Source: Fusobacterium necrogenes (lineage in GTDB: Bacteria; Fusobacteriota; Fusobacteriia; Fusobacteriales; Fusobacteriaceae). Taken from it: a stretch of DNA of 64,000 nt. Made by a program: the position numbers and the translations under genes. Position 1 is the first letter of the stretch, and each line of letters starts with the position of its first letter. The notes below the pieces were generated by a model that worked only from the letters and a program-made list of their open reading frames with translations, searched no databases and was not told the DNA's origin. Shown in pieces: positions 36,371 through 45,102 of this stretch. The stretch spans positions 1,116,001 through 1,180,000 of the forward strand of contig NZ_UGGU01000003.1 of the NCBI RefSeq assembly GCF_900450765.1, written 5' to 3'.

Positions 36371-36834
36371 ATCTCTCTAGTAAAGCCAGAATTACCTAAT
36401 AATTCTTCTTCTTTAGCTCTCATTTCTTTTTTACTATTTTCATCAATATGATCATATCCCAATAGATGTAAAATTCCATGAGTTAATACATAAAAAAACT
36501 CTCTTTTACTAGAATGATTGTATTCTTTTGCTTGTTCTTCTACTTTTTCTAAAGAAATAACAATGTCACCTAAAGTATCATATGGACCTATATCAAAATC
36601 TTCTGTTTCATGATAAGCAAAAGATATCACATCAGTAGGTTCATTCTTATCTCTATATTCCCTATTTATTATTTGAATCTCTTCATTACCTGTTAATAGA
36701 AGAGATATATATACCATTCCTTTACTCTCATACTCTTTTTCTAACACTTTTTGGATATATCCTCTTATCTCCTCTTCATTTACTAAATTATCAAAACCTT
36801 CTATCTCCAAAGACATCTCTAATACTACTTCCAT
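36367..36834 (-). CDS. ybeY: Endoribonuclease YbeY
   Basis: A 155-residue zinc-dependent ribosome-maturation nuclease with the signature HGILHLLGYDH (H-x3-H-x5-H) near residues 116-126 and the strand TDVISFAYHE near 57-66. It matures the 3' end of 16S rRNA and takes part in ribosome quality control. AAAGGAG precedes the ATG. It lies between pgpH (21 nt) and the kinase-phosphatase fusion (overlap). Confidence 0.95.
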   Translation of the reverse strand: MEVVLEMSLEIEGFDNLVNEEEIRGYIQKVLEKEYESKGMVYISLLLTGNEEIQIINREYRDKNEPTDVISFAYHETEDFDIGPYDTLGDIVISLEKVEEQAKEYNHSSKREFFYVLTHGILHLLGYDHIDENSKKEMRAKEEELLGNSGFTREM

Positions 36835-36855
36835 CTTTTCTCCTTTATCTAAATT

Positions 36856-38928
36856 TTATTTTTGGCCCGGATATTTTATCCTTACATGATGTATACTCAC
36901 TAATGTTTTTATAAAAACTCTAATTATTATTTCTATCTCTTTAAATGTTAGATTAGCTTCTGATAGCTGATTATCTTCTATTTTACCATTGATAATCTTT
37001 CTTATCATATTCTCCATAGTTATTGGATTTTTTTCATCTAATGACCTTATAGCTGCTTCAATAGAATCCGCTAACATTATTATAGCAGACTCTTTTGTCT
37101 TAGGTTTAGGCCCACTATATCTAAATTCCTCTTTCTCAACATTTGGATCTAATTTTTTAGCTGCATTATAGAAATAGGCTAAAAAACTCGTTCCTTGATG
37201 CTCATACATTATATCCCTTATTTCTTTAGGAATTTGATAGTCTTTTGCCATCTCCGCTCCATCCTTAGTATGAGATGTAATTATTAATGTACTCATAAAT
37301 GGAGATATTCTATTATGTGGATTTTCTCCATTCTGCTGATTTTCTATATAAAATTTTGGTCGTTTAGTCTTTCCTAAATCATGATAATATGAAGCTACTC
37401 TACAAAATACTGCATTCGCTCCTATTGCAGCAGCAGCATTTTCTGAAAGAGTTGCTACCATTACAGAGTGTTGAAAAGTTCCTGGAGCTTCAACTGATAT
37501 CTTCTTTAACAAAGGATGAGATAAATCTCCTAACTCTAATAATCTAAATATTGTTAAAATATTAAAAGTTCTTTCAAAATATGGTAAAAATGCTATTGTT
37601 AACATTCCAGAAATAAGTCCTGACAGTAAAATAGAACCAGATGTTATAGCAGTTGTAAATCTTTCTATCTCTGAAAAATATGAAAATAATAAGTATATTC
37701 CTACTTTTAAAATTGATAACTGTACTCCAGCAGCTATGATACCAGAACGAGTATTTATTTTAGATACTATGTTAGCAGCAAAAGAAATAGCTATAAAATA
37801 CATAGTAAAAAATTTTAAATCAAAATTTAATATTGGCATCAAAAAAAATAACATAAATGAAAATAGTGAGGTTGCATAATTTTTTCCAACTAAGAGTATT
37901 AATAAGAAAAAAGCGGTATCTGCGGGTAAAAGATACATTAAATCATTGTTAAATACTCTAAAAGCTACAAGTGTTCCTACTAAAATTAAAAGAGAAGATC
38001 TATAATAATTCTTATTTAAAATTACTTTTCTATAATTATTAAAAAATAAGCCATAAAAAAGTGAAGAAATAATTCCTAAATATATTATATTAGCAAAGAT
38101 GAGAGCAAAACTTTTCTTATATGAATAAACTCCACTTGCTTCTAAAATCTTTATTCTTCTCTCGTTTAAAATCTCTCCAGTTTTAGCTAATAATGTTCCA
38201 GCTTTTATCTCTACATATTGATCTTTTATTTGAGAAACTTTCTCTTGAATATTTTTTTTAGTTTTTACTTCATCATATATAAAATTTGGTGTAGTAAATA
38301 TGTCAGCAATATTTTTTTCTAATAAGGTTAAATTTTCATATTCTCTTCTTATATCTTCTGGATAAAAAATTTCATTTTTCTCTTTAACAATCCCTTCTTT
38401 ATATGCTTTTTCTAAAAAAGATCTTATCTTTTTTTCTAAATTTTCTATTTCATACAACTCCAAAACCAGTATATTATTAACAAGTACAGTTGAAATTTTT
38501 TTATTAGTATTTCTCTCAATTTTTCCATACTCTATATCTTCTATATTGCTATTTTTTTTCAAATATATATTGCTGAAAAATTCATCAAAGTAATCTAAAT
38601 ATAACTTTTCTGCATCTGATGAAAATATATACTCTTTCCCGGATTCTCTTATCATATCTTCAATTATTTTCTCTTTTGCACTATCATCTTTAAAAATAAT
38701 AGTATTAGGGGCATAAATATCAGCCCTTACAATATCCCCTATTTTATAATTATTTTGATTTGAAATAAGAGATATCTTAGAAGAAAAAGCTATAATAAAC
38801 ATGATCAAAATCATATAAATTAACTTTTCTCTCAATGAATAATCACTTGAGTAAATATTTTCATCACTATACTTATTTCTTTTTATCTCAAACTGAAGTT
38901 TTAAGCCAAAGAGATTTATTGTTTTCAT
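36856..38928 (-). CDS. pgpH: 7TM-HD family cyclic-di-AMP phosphodiesterase (PgpH-like)
   Basis: A 690-residue protein: an N-terminal helix (about 36-54), a large extracytoplasmic 7TMR-HDED domain (about 55-270), seven helices (about 275-460), and a cytoplasmic HD domain. The HD domain has HSVMVATLSENAAAAIGA and YYHDLGKTKRP near 487-520 and a second HTKDGAEMAK segment. In Firmicutes PgpH hydrolyses c-di-AMP; the operon position before ybeY and dgkA is identical. Its ATG overlaps the stop of the helicase gene by one base. Confidence 0.93.
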   Translation of the reverse strand: MKTINLFGLKLQFEIKRNKYSDENIYSSDYSLREKLIYMILIMFIIAFSSKISLISNQNNYKIGDIVRADIYAPNTIIFKDDSAKEKIIEDMIRESGKEYIFSSDAEKLYLDYFDEFFSNIYLKKNSNIEDIEYGKIERNTNKKISTVLVNNILVLELYEIENLEKKIRSFLEKAYKEGIVKEKNEIFYPEDIRREYENLTLLEKNIADIFTTPNFIYDEVKTKKNIQEKVSQIKDQYVEIKAGTLLAKTGEILNERRIKILEASGVYSYKKSFALIFANIIYLGIISSLFYGLFFNNYRKVILNKNYYRSSLLILVGTLVAFRVFNNDLMYLLPADTAFFLLILLVGKNYATSLFSFMLFFLMPILNFDLKFFTMYFIAISFAANIVSKINTRSGIIAAGVQLSILKVGIYLLFSYFSEIERFTTAITSGSILLSGLISGMLTIAFLPYFERTFNILTIFRLLELGDLSHPLLKKISVEAPGTFQHSVMVATLSENAAAAIGANAVFCRVASYYHDLGKTKRPKFYIENQQNGENPHNRISPFMSTLIITSHTKDGAEMAKDYQIPKEIRDIMYEHQGTSFLAYFYNAAKKLDPNVEKEEFRYSGPKPKTKESAIIMLADSIEAAIRSLDEKNPITMENMIRKIINGKIEDNQLSEANLTFKEIEIIIRVFIKTLVSIHHVRIKYPGQK

Positions 38929-41399
38929 TATTCTCCTCCTTTCGTGCTCTTAGAGATATCCTCTAATATCTCACTCCTACTTAAAATTTTTATATTTTTA
39001 GTAGGTATGGAGTCTACAAAATATTTTCCATATTTCTTCATAATGACTCTATTGTCTAATATAGTTATTGTTCCTGAATCTGTCTTACTTCTAATGAGTC
39101 TTCCTATTCCCTGCTTAAATTTGATAACTGCCTCTGGAATTTGATATTCAGTAAAAGAGTTTTTCCCTTGAGCAGTTATATGCTCAATTATTGCCTCTGT
39201 AACTGGGTCACTAGGAACTTTGAAAGGTAGCTTTATTAAAATTACATTACTTAATTGATGTCCCTTAATATCTACTCCTTCCCAGAAAGAGTCTGTTCCA
39301 AATAATACAGGATTTTTTCCATTGATATACATATTTACAAGTTGACTACGAGGAGCCATTCCGTGAATAAATAACTCTATCCCATTAGCTTCTAACTCAT
39401 CTCTTATCATATAGTATACATAATTTAATGTTTGATAAGATGTAAAAAGCACAAAGGTTTTTCCTCTTGATACTATCAGCTGAGTTTTTAAATATTCTGA
39501 AATCTCATCTATAAAATTTTTATCTGATGGATTTGGAATATCATTTGGTATATATACTTTCATCTGATTATCATAATCAAATGGAGAGTGTATTACTTTG
39601 TCTAAAGTATTTTTATCTAAACCAATTGACTCTTTAAAATATGTAAAATCATTTCCTATTGCTATTGTAGCTGAAGTAAAAATTATCTGATTTAAATTTA
39701 GATAAAGATTCTTTTGTAACTCTCCATCTATTTTTAGAGGTGTTGCTACTAGTTTTGAATTACTTTTTCTGCTATTTACCTCTATCCAATAGATAAACTC
39801 CTCATCTGAAAAATCGTGTATAAATCTAAAATTATTTATAAATCCATCTAGTCTATCAATATATTTTGAAAAATCATTGATATGACCTAGCCTATCCTCT
39901 TCATCTTTTAACTCTTTTATTAGCTCTCTTACTTTTCTATTGTAGGAATTATACTCACTTAAAAATTTATCCTTAAAATCATTTAGAGTATTTAAAAATG
40001 GAGAGTTTTCCATCTCCTCTTTTCTAGCACGGAAAGTAAATGTTCCCATCTCCCCCTTAGAAAATACTTCAATAATATGGTTGAAATACTCTCTTCCTGC
40101 TATATAAAGAGATTTATGTTTAAGTTTTATCTCCTCTATCTCTCTTTCTAAAATTCCATGATTATCTAATTCTTCACTCTTTATATGTTTTAAAACAAAG
40201 TCTAAAGCTCCTGTATTTTTTTTCTTCCCCTCTGTTATAAAAATCTGGTTCATAGTTTTGGTAAAGCTATATTTAGAAGCTTCATAAGAAAAATAATCCC
40301 TAGCTACCTTTTCTATGTTGTGAGCCTCATCAAAAACAACTAATCCATATTCTGGTAGAATAGAGTATTCTGTATTAAATCCTATCTCTTTTCTAATAGC
40401 CAAATCTGAGAAATACATATGATGATTTGTTATTAAAATATCAGCTTTCTTTTTCTCATCTCTTGACTTTAAAAAGAAACACTCATTTTTATATGGACAC
40501 TTATTTCCAGAACACATATCTGTTTCACTTTGAAATAACTCCCATATAGTATTATCAGCTTCAAATGTAAGTTCAGCCTTATCTCCAGTTTCTGTTTGAT
40601 TACCCCATTTTATAATCTCAGCAAACTGATTTTTTTGAGAAGTAGTAAAATCTTCTAAAAGAGATTTATCTCCCATAACTACATTGTGATATTTTCTATT
40701 ACAGAGATAGTTTCCTCTACCTTTTACAAGAATATATTTAAAATCTCCCTGTATAACTCTTTTTGCTATTGGAATATCTTTATTTAAAAGTTGCTCCTGT
40801 AAATTTATAGTATTAGTAGAGATTACAACTCTTTTTTTATTTTTTATTGCCCACTCAATACTTGGAATAAGATAAGCTAATGTTTTTCCTGTTCCTGTCC
40901 CTGCTTCTACTATAACAGAAGTTTCCTCATTCAATCCTTTTTCTATATGAAGTGCCATATCTAATTGCTCATTTCTATATTCATAACCTTTAAATACCTG
41001 GGAAAGCAGTCCTGTTTTTTCAAAATATGACCCTGTATCAATTTTTATATTTTCATCTTTAAAAAGTTCTACTATCACATATATATCATTTAAATCATTA
41101 TTGACTATATATGAAGCTCCATCCATCTTATTTGAATAAATAGAAGCTATCTCAACATCAGCATCTGATGGATATAAAAATCCTGAAGGATGATTGTGTA
41201 TTATTACCTCTCCTTTTCTCATAATTTTTAAAATAGCTGGAACTGAATACTCATTTCCCCTAGCTAGAACCTGTACCTGTGTAACTACTCCATTTTTATC
41301 TGGAATTCCTCTAAAAAAAATTTCATTTCCTTGAGCTTTTTTTATCTCATCATACATAACTTGTCTAGCTTCTAAAGAGATTTTCTCTTTTATATCCAT
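38928..41399 (-). CDS. JAMM (JAB) domain fused to a DinG-family FeS helicase
   Basis: An 823-residue chain. Residues about 1-118 form a JAB/MPN metalloprotease-like domain with all JAMM residues in place: Glu26, His68 and His70 in HNHPSG, Ser78 and Asp81. From about 130 onward it is a DinG/XPD-type superfamily 2 helicase. The helicase has Walker A EAGTGTGKT at 165-173, four FeS cysteines (NYLC, then MCSGNKC and NEC), the DEAH box FDEAHN, and C-terminal motifs such as GTDSFWEGVDI and QGIGRLIRS. DinG unwinds forked or R-loop DNA. The JAMM part resembles RadC more than deubiquitinases. DinG proteins usually carry an exonuclease here (Firmicutes) or nothing. It is the first gene of its operon. 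Confidence 0.88.
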   Translation of the reverse strand: MDIKEKISLEARQVMYDEIKKAQGNEIFFRGIPDKNGVVTQVQVLARGNEYSVPAILKIMRKGEVIIHNHPSGFLYPSDADVEIASIYSNKMDGASYIVNNDLNDIYVIVELFKDENIKIDTGSYFEKTGLLSQVFKGYEYRNEQLDMALHIEKGLNEETSVIVEAGTGTGKTLAYLIPSIEWAIKNKKRVVISTNTINLQEQLLNKDIPIAKRVIQGDFKYILVKGRGNYLCNRKYHNVVMGDKSLLEDFTTSQKNQFAEIIKWGNQTETGDKAELTFEADNTIWELFQSETDMCSGNKCPYKNECFFLKSRDEKKKADILITNHHMYFSDLAIRKEIGFNTEYSILPEYGLVVFDEAHNIEKVARDYFSYEASKYSFTKTMNQIFITEGKKKNTGALDFVLKHIKSEELDNHGILEREIEEIKLKHKSLYIAGREYFNHIIEVFSKGEMGTFTFRARKEEMENSPFLNTLNDFKDKFLSEYNSYNRKVRELIKELKDEEDRLGHINDFSKYIDRLDGFINNFRFIHDFSDEEFIYWIEVNSRKSNSKLVATPLKIDGELQKNLYLNLNQIIFTSATIAIGNDFTYFKESIGLDKNTLDKVIHSPFDYDNQMKVYIPNDIPNPSDKNFIDEISEYLKTQLIVSRGKTFVLFTSYQTLNYVYYMIRDELEANGIELFIHGMAPRSQLVNMYINGKNPVLFGTDSFWEGVDIKGHQLSNVILIKLPFKVPSDPVTEAIIEHITAQGKNSFTEYQIPEAVIKFKQGIGRLIRSKTDSGTITILDNRVIMKKYGKYFVDSIPTKNIKILSRSEILEDISKSTKGGE

Positions 41400-41518
41400 A
41401 GTTATCCTTTCATAAAAATTATAATTTTCGATATTATATAATACATCTTTTTTTAAAAAATAGCAAGTTCGAACTAAAGATTGATTTCAAAAAAATACTT
41501 TATTTTTTCTGAGAAATA

Positions 41519-41527
41519 TGCTATAAT
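41519..41527 (+). promoter_or_regulatory. Upstream extended -10 element before rpsT
   Basis: TGCTATAAT at 41519-41527 with only a weak -35. It would give rpsT a second, longer leader of about 155 nt. The intergenic region 41400-41691 contains no gene beyond this and the proximal promoter. Confidence 0.4.
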
Positions 41528-41611
41528 AATACTGGTCCATTGTACAAGAAAAGGTGTCTCTTTTGTAGCTTAACTTAAACAAATTAAAAAAAACTTCTGT
41601 CATTTTTATAA

Positions 41612-41640
41612 TTGACATTTTGTTTAAATTATGTTATCAT
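41612..41640 (+). promoter_or_regulatory. Proximal promoter of rpsT
   Basis: TTGACA (41612-41617), 17 bp, TATCAT (41635-41640) with extended TGT directly before it. It is 51 bp ahead of the start codon. Confidence 0.75.
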
Positions 41641-41691
41641 CTTATGGAAAAAATAAAAAAATTCTTTTTTAAAACTTAGGAGGTTTTTAAT

Positions 41692-41952
41692 TTGGCACAT
41701 TCAAGATCAGCTAAAAAGAGAGTATTAATAGCAGAAAGAAACAGAGAGAGAAATCAAGCAGTAAAATCTAGAGTTAAAACTATGGTTAAAAAAGTTTTAG
41801 CAGCTGTAGAGGTTAAAGAAGTAGAGGCAGCTAACGCAGCTTTATCAGTAGCTTACAAAGAGTTAGACAAAGCAGTTACTAAAGGAATCATCAAGAAAAA
41901 TACAGCATCTAGAAAGAAAGCTAGATTAGCAGCTAAAGTAAACGCACTTTAA
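41692..41952 (+). CDS. rpsT: 30S ribosomal protein S20
   Basis: An 86-residue, Lys/Arg/Ala-rich three-helix protein (MAHSRSAKKRVLIAERNRER start; GIIKKNTASRKKARLAAKVN end) that binds 16S rRNA. The initiation codon is TTG at 41692, 8 nt after AGGAGG; no ATG is available in frame before the conserved AHSRSAKKR. E. coli rpsT also starts with UUG, which there is needed for autoregulation. It is a single-gene unit ended by a strong terminator. Confidence 0.97.
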   Translation: MAHSRSAKKRVLIAERNRERNQAVKSRVKTMVKKVLAAVEVKEVEAANAALSVAYKELDKAVTKGIIKKNTASRKKARLAAKVNAL

Positions 41953-41962
41953 TTTGTACTTC

Positions 41963-41990
41963 AAGGGTATCCGAAAGGATACCCTTTTTT
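41963..41990 (+). terminator. Terminator after rpsT
   Basis: AAGGGTATCC and GGATACCCTT form a perfect 10-bp stem with a GAAA tetraloop, followed by TTTTTT. Confidence 0.95.
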
Positions 41991-42016
41991 CTTACAAAGA
42001 CTTAAGGAGGAAAATT

Positions 42017-42520
42017 ATGATAAAATTAATAGTATTAGATGTAGATGGAACTTTAACTGATGGTAGATTATATATGGATGATAAAGATAACTGTCTCAAA
42101 GCTTTTGATGTAAAAGATGGATTTGCAATAGCTCAATGGATAAAATTAGGAGGGATAGTTGCTATTATCACTGGTAAGACTTCTAAAATTGTAAAAAGAA
42201 GAAAAGAAGAGTTAGGTATCCAAGAACTAGCTCAAGGAATTAGTAATAAAGTTAAAGAATTAAATAAGCTTCTTAATAAATATTCACTTTTACCAAATGA
42301 AGTAGCATACATTGGAGATGATATTAATGACTTAGGAATAATAAATAAAGTTGGATTTTCTGCCTGTCCTAAAGATGCTGCACCTGAAGTCGTAGAAAGA
42401 GTAACATATGTCGCTAATAAAAATGGTGGAAAAGGTGCAGTTAGAGAAATTTTTGAAAAATTGATGAAAGAAAATAATATGTGGGATGAAGTTTTAAAAA
42501 GATATATTAATGAAAATTAA
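42017..42520 (+). CDS. kdsC: KDO-8-phosphate phosphatase (KdsC-type HAD)
   Basis: A 167-residue capless HAD phosphatase with LDVDGTLTDG near residues 6-15 (nucleophile and acid aspartates), IITGKTSKIVKRR near 52-64, and GDDINDLGIINKVG with Lys-containing loop III near 100-113. It removes phosphate from KDO-8-phosphate in the inner-core LPS pathway, which is evidence for a Gram-negative envelope. The ATG at 42017 has AAGGAGG 6 nt upstream; an in-frame ATG at 41954 would run through the rpsT terminator and is rejected. Other kds genes are not adjacent. Confidence 0.88.
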   Translation: MIKLIVLDVDGTLTDGRLYMDDKDNCLKAFDVKDGFAIAQWIKLGGIVAIITGKTSKIVKRRKEELGIQELAQGISNKVKELNKLLNKYSLLPNEVAYIGDDINDLGIINKVGFSACPKDAAPEVVERVTYVANKNGGKGAVREIFEKLMKENNMWDEVLKRYINEN

Positions 42521-42527
42521 AAATTCT

Positions 42528-42552
42528 ATCTAATTTTTTACTAGATTTTTTT
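42528..42552 (+). terminator. Weak terminator after kdsC
   Basis: ATCTA (42528-42532) can pair with TAGAT (42542-42546) before TTTTTT. Only five AT-rich pairs, so uncertain. Confidence 0.35.
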
Positions 42553-42564
42553 AGTATAAATCAC

Positions 42565-42593
42565 TTGAAAATTTCTATTTTTTATGTCATAAT
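42565..42593 (+). promoter_or_regulatory. Promoter of the ribonucleotide reductase operon
   Basis: TTGAAA (42565-42570), 17 bp, CATAAT (42588-42593) with TGT directly before it. Confidence 0.6.
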
Positions 42594-42637
42594 ACTATAT
42601 GTAGTAAATTGTTATTTTTTTTTAATATATATTGTGT
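42592..42637. promoter_or_regulatory. Putative tandem NrdR boxes
   Basis: Two 16-bp sites, 42592-42607 (ATACTATATGTAGTAA) and 42622-42637 (TTAATATATATTGTGT), each match about 12 of 16 bases of the NrdR consensus ACACTATATATAGTGT. Their starts are 30 bp apart, close to the three-turn spacing known for NrdR box pairs. The first covers the transcription start. The operon's function supports the assignment; AT-richness weakens it. Confidence 0.55.
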
Positions 42638-42652
42638 TAGAAGGAGAGTATT

Positions 42653-42856
42653 ATGATTAAAGTATATGCTAAAAGTGATTGTAGTAAATGTAAAGTATTA
42701 AAAAATATTTTAGACGAAAAAAAAGTTGATTATGAATATGTGGAAGATTTAAAAACTCTTATGATAATAGCTAGTCGATCAAGAATAATGTCTGCTCCTG
42801 TCATTGAAAAAGATGGTAAGGCTTACTCTATGGAGCAGTTTTTAGAGGTTTTATAA
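42653..42856 (+). CDS. NrdH/glutaredoxin-like redox protein
   Basis: A 67-residue thioredoxin-fold mini-protein with the redox motif CSKC (Cys9 and Cys12), cis-proline region SAPVIEKDGKAY, and nothing else. It probably reduces the C-terminal cysteines of the ribonucleotide reductase encoded next. AAGGAG precedes the ATG at 42653. The stop overlaps the nrdA start by one base. The motif differs from the usual NrdH C-x-Q-C, so glutaredoxin-like is the safer name. Confidence 0.85.
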   Translation: MIKVYAKSDCSKCKVLKNILDEKKVDYEYVEDLKTLMIIASRSRIMSAPVIEKDGKAYSMEQFLEVL

Positions 42857-45102
42857 TGAAGTGGATAGTAAATAGAGCTGGAGTAAAAGAGGAATTAGAC
42901 ATAAAAAAAATAAGAGAAAAATTAATTAAAGCTTGTGAAAATTTAGATGTGAATATGGTAGAATTAGAAAGTTATATTGATGCTATTTATCAAGAAGGAA
43001 TAACTACAAAAAAGATTCAAGAATCTCTTATAACGCAAGCTGTTGCTATGGTAAGTTTTGAAGAATCAGATTGGACATATGTAGCTGGAAGACTTCTTAT
43101 GATGGAAACAGAGAGAGAAGTTTTTCATAAAAGAGGTTTCTCTTATGGAAAGTTTTTACAAACAGTAAGAGAACTAGTCGATAAAAAAATATATGACTCT
43201 AGACTTGGAGATTATAGTGATAAAGATATTGAAGAGTTAGGAAAATATATTGTTCCTGATAGAGATATGATGTATGACTATGCTGGTGCTAATATGTTGG
43301 TGAATAGATATCTTATAAAATATCTTGGAAATACCTATGAATTACCTCAAGAGGTTTTTATGTGTATAGCTATGCTTTTAGCTATAAATGAAAAAAATAG
43401 AGTAGAGATAGCAAAAAAATTCTACGATGCCCTCTCTCTTAAAAAAATCTCTTTAGCTACACCTATTCTTGCTAATTTAAGAATTCCTAAAGGTAATCTT
43501 TCATCTTGTTTTATTACAGCTATTGATGATAATATAGAGTCTATCTTCTATAACATAGATACAATAGCAAAGATTAGCAAAAATGGTGGAGGAGTCGGAG
43601 TAAATATCTCTCGTATCAGAGCTAAAAACTCTATGGTAAATGGATATTATAATGCCAGTGGGGGAGTTGTTCCTTGGATAAGAATAATAAATGACACAGC
43701 TGTAGCTGTAAACCAACAGGGAAGGCGTGCTGGAGCTGTTACAGTAGCACTTGATACTTGGCACTTAGACATTGAAAAGTTTTTAGAGTTACAGACAGAA
43801 AATGGAGACCAAAGAACAAAAGCTTATGATATCTATCCTCAAGTAGTGGTATCTGATATCTTTATGAAAAGAGTAGAAAAAGATGAGATGTGGACTTTAG
43901 TTGACCCATATGAGATTAGAATGAAGTATAATCTCGAGCTTTGTGAACTCTATGGTGTAGAGTTTGAAAAGATATATCTACAGATAGAAAATGATGAAAC
44001 TCTTACTCTAAAGAAAAGAATCAGAGCTAGAGAGCTATTTAAAGAGATAATGAAAGTACAGATTGAAACAGGTATGCCATATATTTTCTTTAAAGATAGT
44101 GCTAATGGAATGAATCATAATAATCATATTGGGATGATAGGAAATGGAAATCTTTGTATGGAGAGTTTTTCTAACTTTGCTCCTAGTAAAAACTATACTG
44201 AAGAGGAAAATAATGGTAGTGGAGTTAGAAAAGTAGATTTAGGTATGGTACATACTTGTAACCTTGTATCTATGAATCTAGCTGAAATAGAAAGAGATGA
44301 GCTAGAAGATATCACTGGCATAGCAGTAAGAATACTAGATAATACCATAGATTTAACTGAAACTCCTATTCTTGAATCTGATAGACATAATTCTAATTAT
44401 AGAACTATAGGAGTAGGAACTATGGGACTTGCTGATTTTATGGCTAAAGAGTTTATGATATATGAAGAGTCTTTAGATGAGATAGATAGACTATATGAAG
44501 AGATTGCTCTTTATACAATTAAAGCTTCTGCCTTACTTGCTAAAGAAAGAGGAGCTTACCCATACTTTAAAAACTCTATGTGGGATAGAGGAATATTCTT
44601 TCAAAAAGATAGAGTTTGGTATGAAAAAAACTCTCAATTTGCTGATAAGTGGAGCGAGGTATTTGATTTAGTTAAAGAGTATGGGCTTCGTAATGGAGAG
44701 CTTTCTGCTGTTGCTCCTAATACTTCTACATCATTACTTATGGGAGCTACTGCTTCTGTAAATCCAACCTTCTCTAGATTTTTTATAGAAAAAAATCAAA
44801 AGGGAGCTGTCCCTAGAGTTGTAAAATATTTAAAAGATAGAGCTTGGTTCTATCCAGAATTTAAAAATGTAGATGCTCAAACCTATGTAAAGATGATGAG
44901 TAGAATTGGTAAATGGGTTACTCAAGGAGTTTCTATGGAGCTTCTATTTGATTTGAATAAAAATATTCGTGCAAAGGATATATATGATACATTTCTTACA
45001 GCTTGGAAAGAGGGATGTAAATCTGTTTACTATATTAGAACTATTCAGAAAAATACAAATATAGCTAAGGATAAAGAGGAGTGTGAAAGTTGTAGTGGAT
45101 AG
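42856..45102 (+). CDS. nrdA: Class I ribonucleotide reductase, alpha subunit
   Basis: A 748-residue large subunit. An N-terminal ATP-cone (about 1-90) gives allosteric activity control. The catalytic barrel has the active-site pair Cys218 and Cys468, and the radical site NLCME with Asn432, Cys434 and Glu436. The C-terminal tail has the swinging thiols CESC at 743 and 746. It reduces ribonucleotides to deoxyribonucleotides using the Tyr radical made by NrdB. The start overlaps the small redox gene, and nrdB overlaps its end, so the three are co-translated. The presence of class I (oxygen-dependent or manganese) enzyme in an anaerobe is notable. Confidence 0.95.
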   Translation: MKWIVNRAGVKEELDIKKIREKLIKACENLDVNMVELESYIDAIYQEGITTKKIQESLITQAVAMVSFEESDWTYVAGRLLMMETEREVFHKRGFSYGKFLQTVRELVDKKIYDSRLGDYSDKDIEELGKYIVPDRDMMYDYAGANMLVNRYLIKYLGNTYELPQEVFMCIAMLLAINEKNRVEIAKKFYDALSLKKISLATPILANLRIPKGNLSSCFITAIDDNIESIFYNIDTIAKISKNGGGVGVNISRIRAKNSMVNGYYNASGGVVPWIRIINDTAVAVNQQGRRAGAVTVALDTWHLDIEKFLELQTENGDQRTKAYDIYPQVVVSDIFMKRVEKDEMWTLVDPYEIRMKYNLELCELYGVEFEKIYLQIENDETLTLKKRIRARELFKEIMKVQIETGMPYIFFKDSANGMNHNNHIGMIGNGNLCMESFSNFAPSKNYTEEENNGSGVRKVDLGMVHTCNLVSMNLAEIERDELEDITGIAVRILDNTIDLTETPILESDRHNSNYRTIGVGTMGLADFMAKEFMIYEESLDEIDRLYEEIALYTIKASALLAKERGAYPYFKNSMWDRGIFFQKDRVWYEKNSQFADKWSEVFDLVKEYGLRNGELSAVAPNTSTSLLMGATASVNPTFSRFFIEKNQKGAVPRVVKYLKDRAWFYPEFKNVDAQTYVKMMSRIGKWVTQGVSMELLFDLNKNIRAKDIYDTFLTAWKEGCKSVYYIRTIQKNTNIAKDKEECESCSG

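Noticed and set aside
41954-42016. Upstream ATG at 41954 as the kdsC start
   Set aside because: It would translate through the rpsT terminator hairpin. The ATG at 42017 has a perfect AAGGAGG and gives the normal HAD N-terminus.
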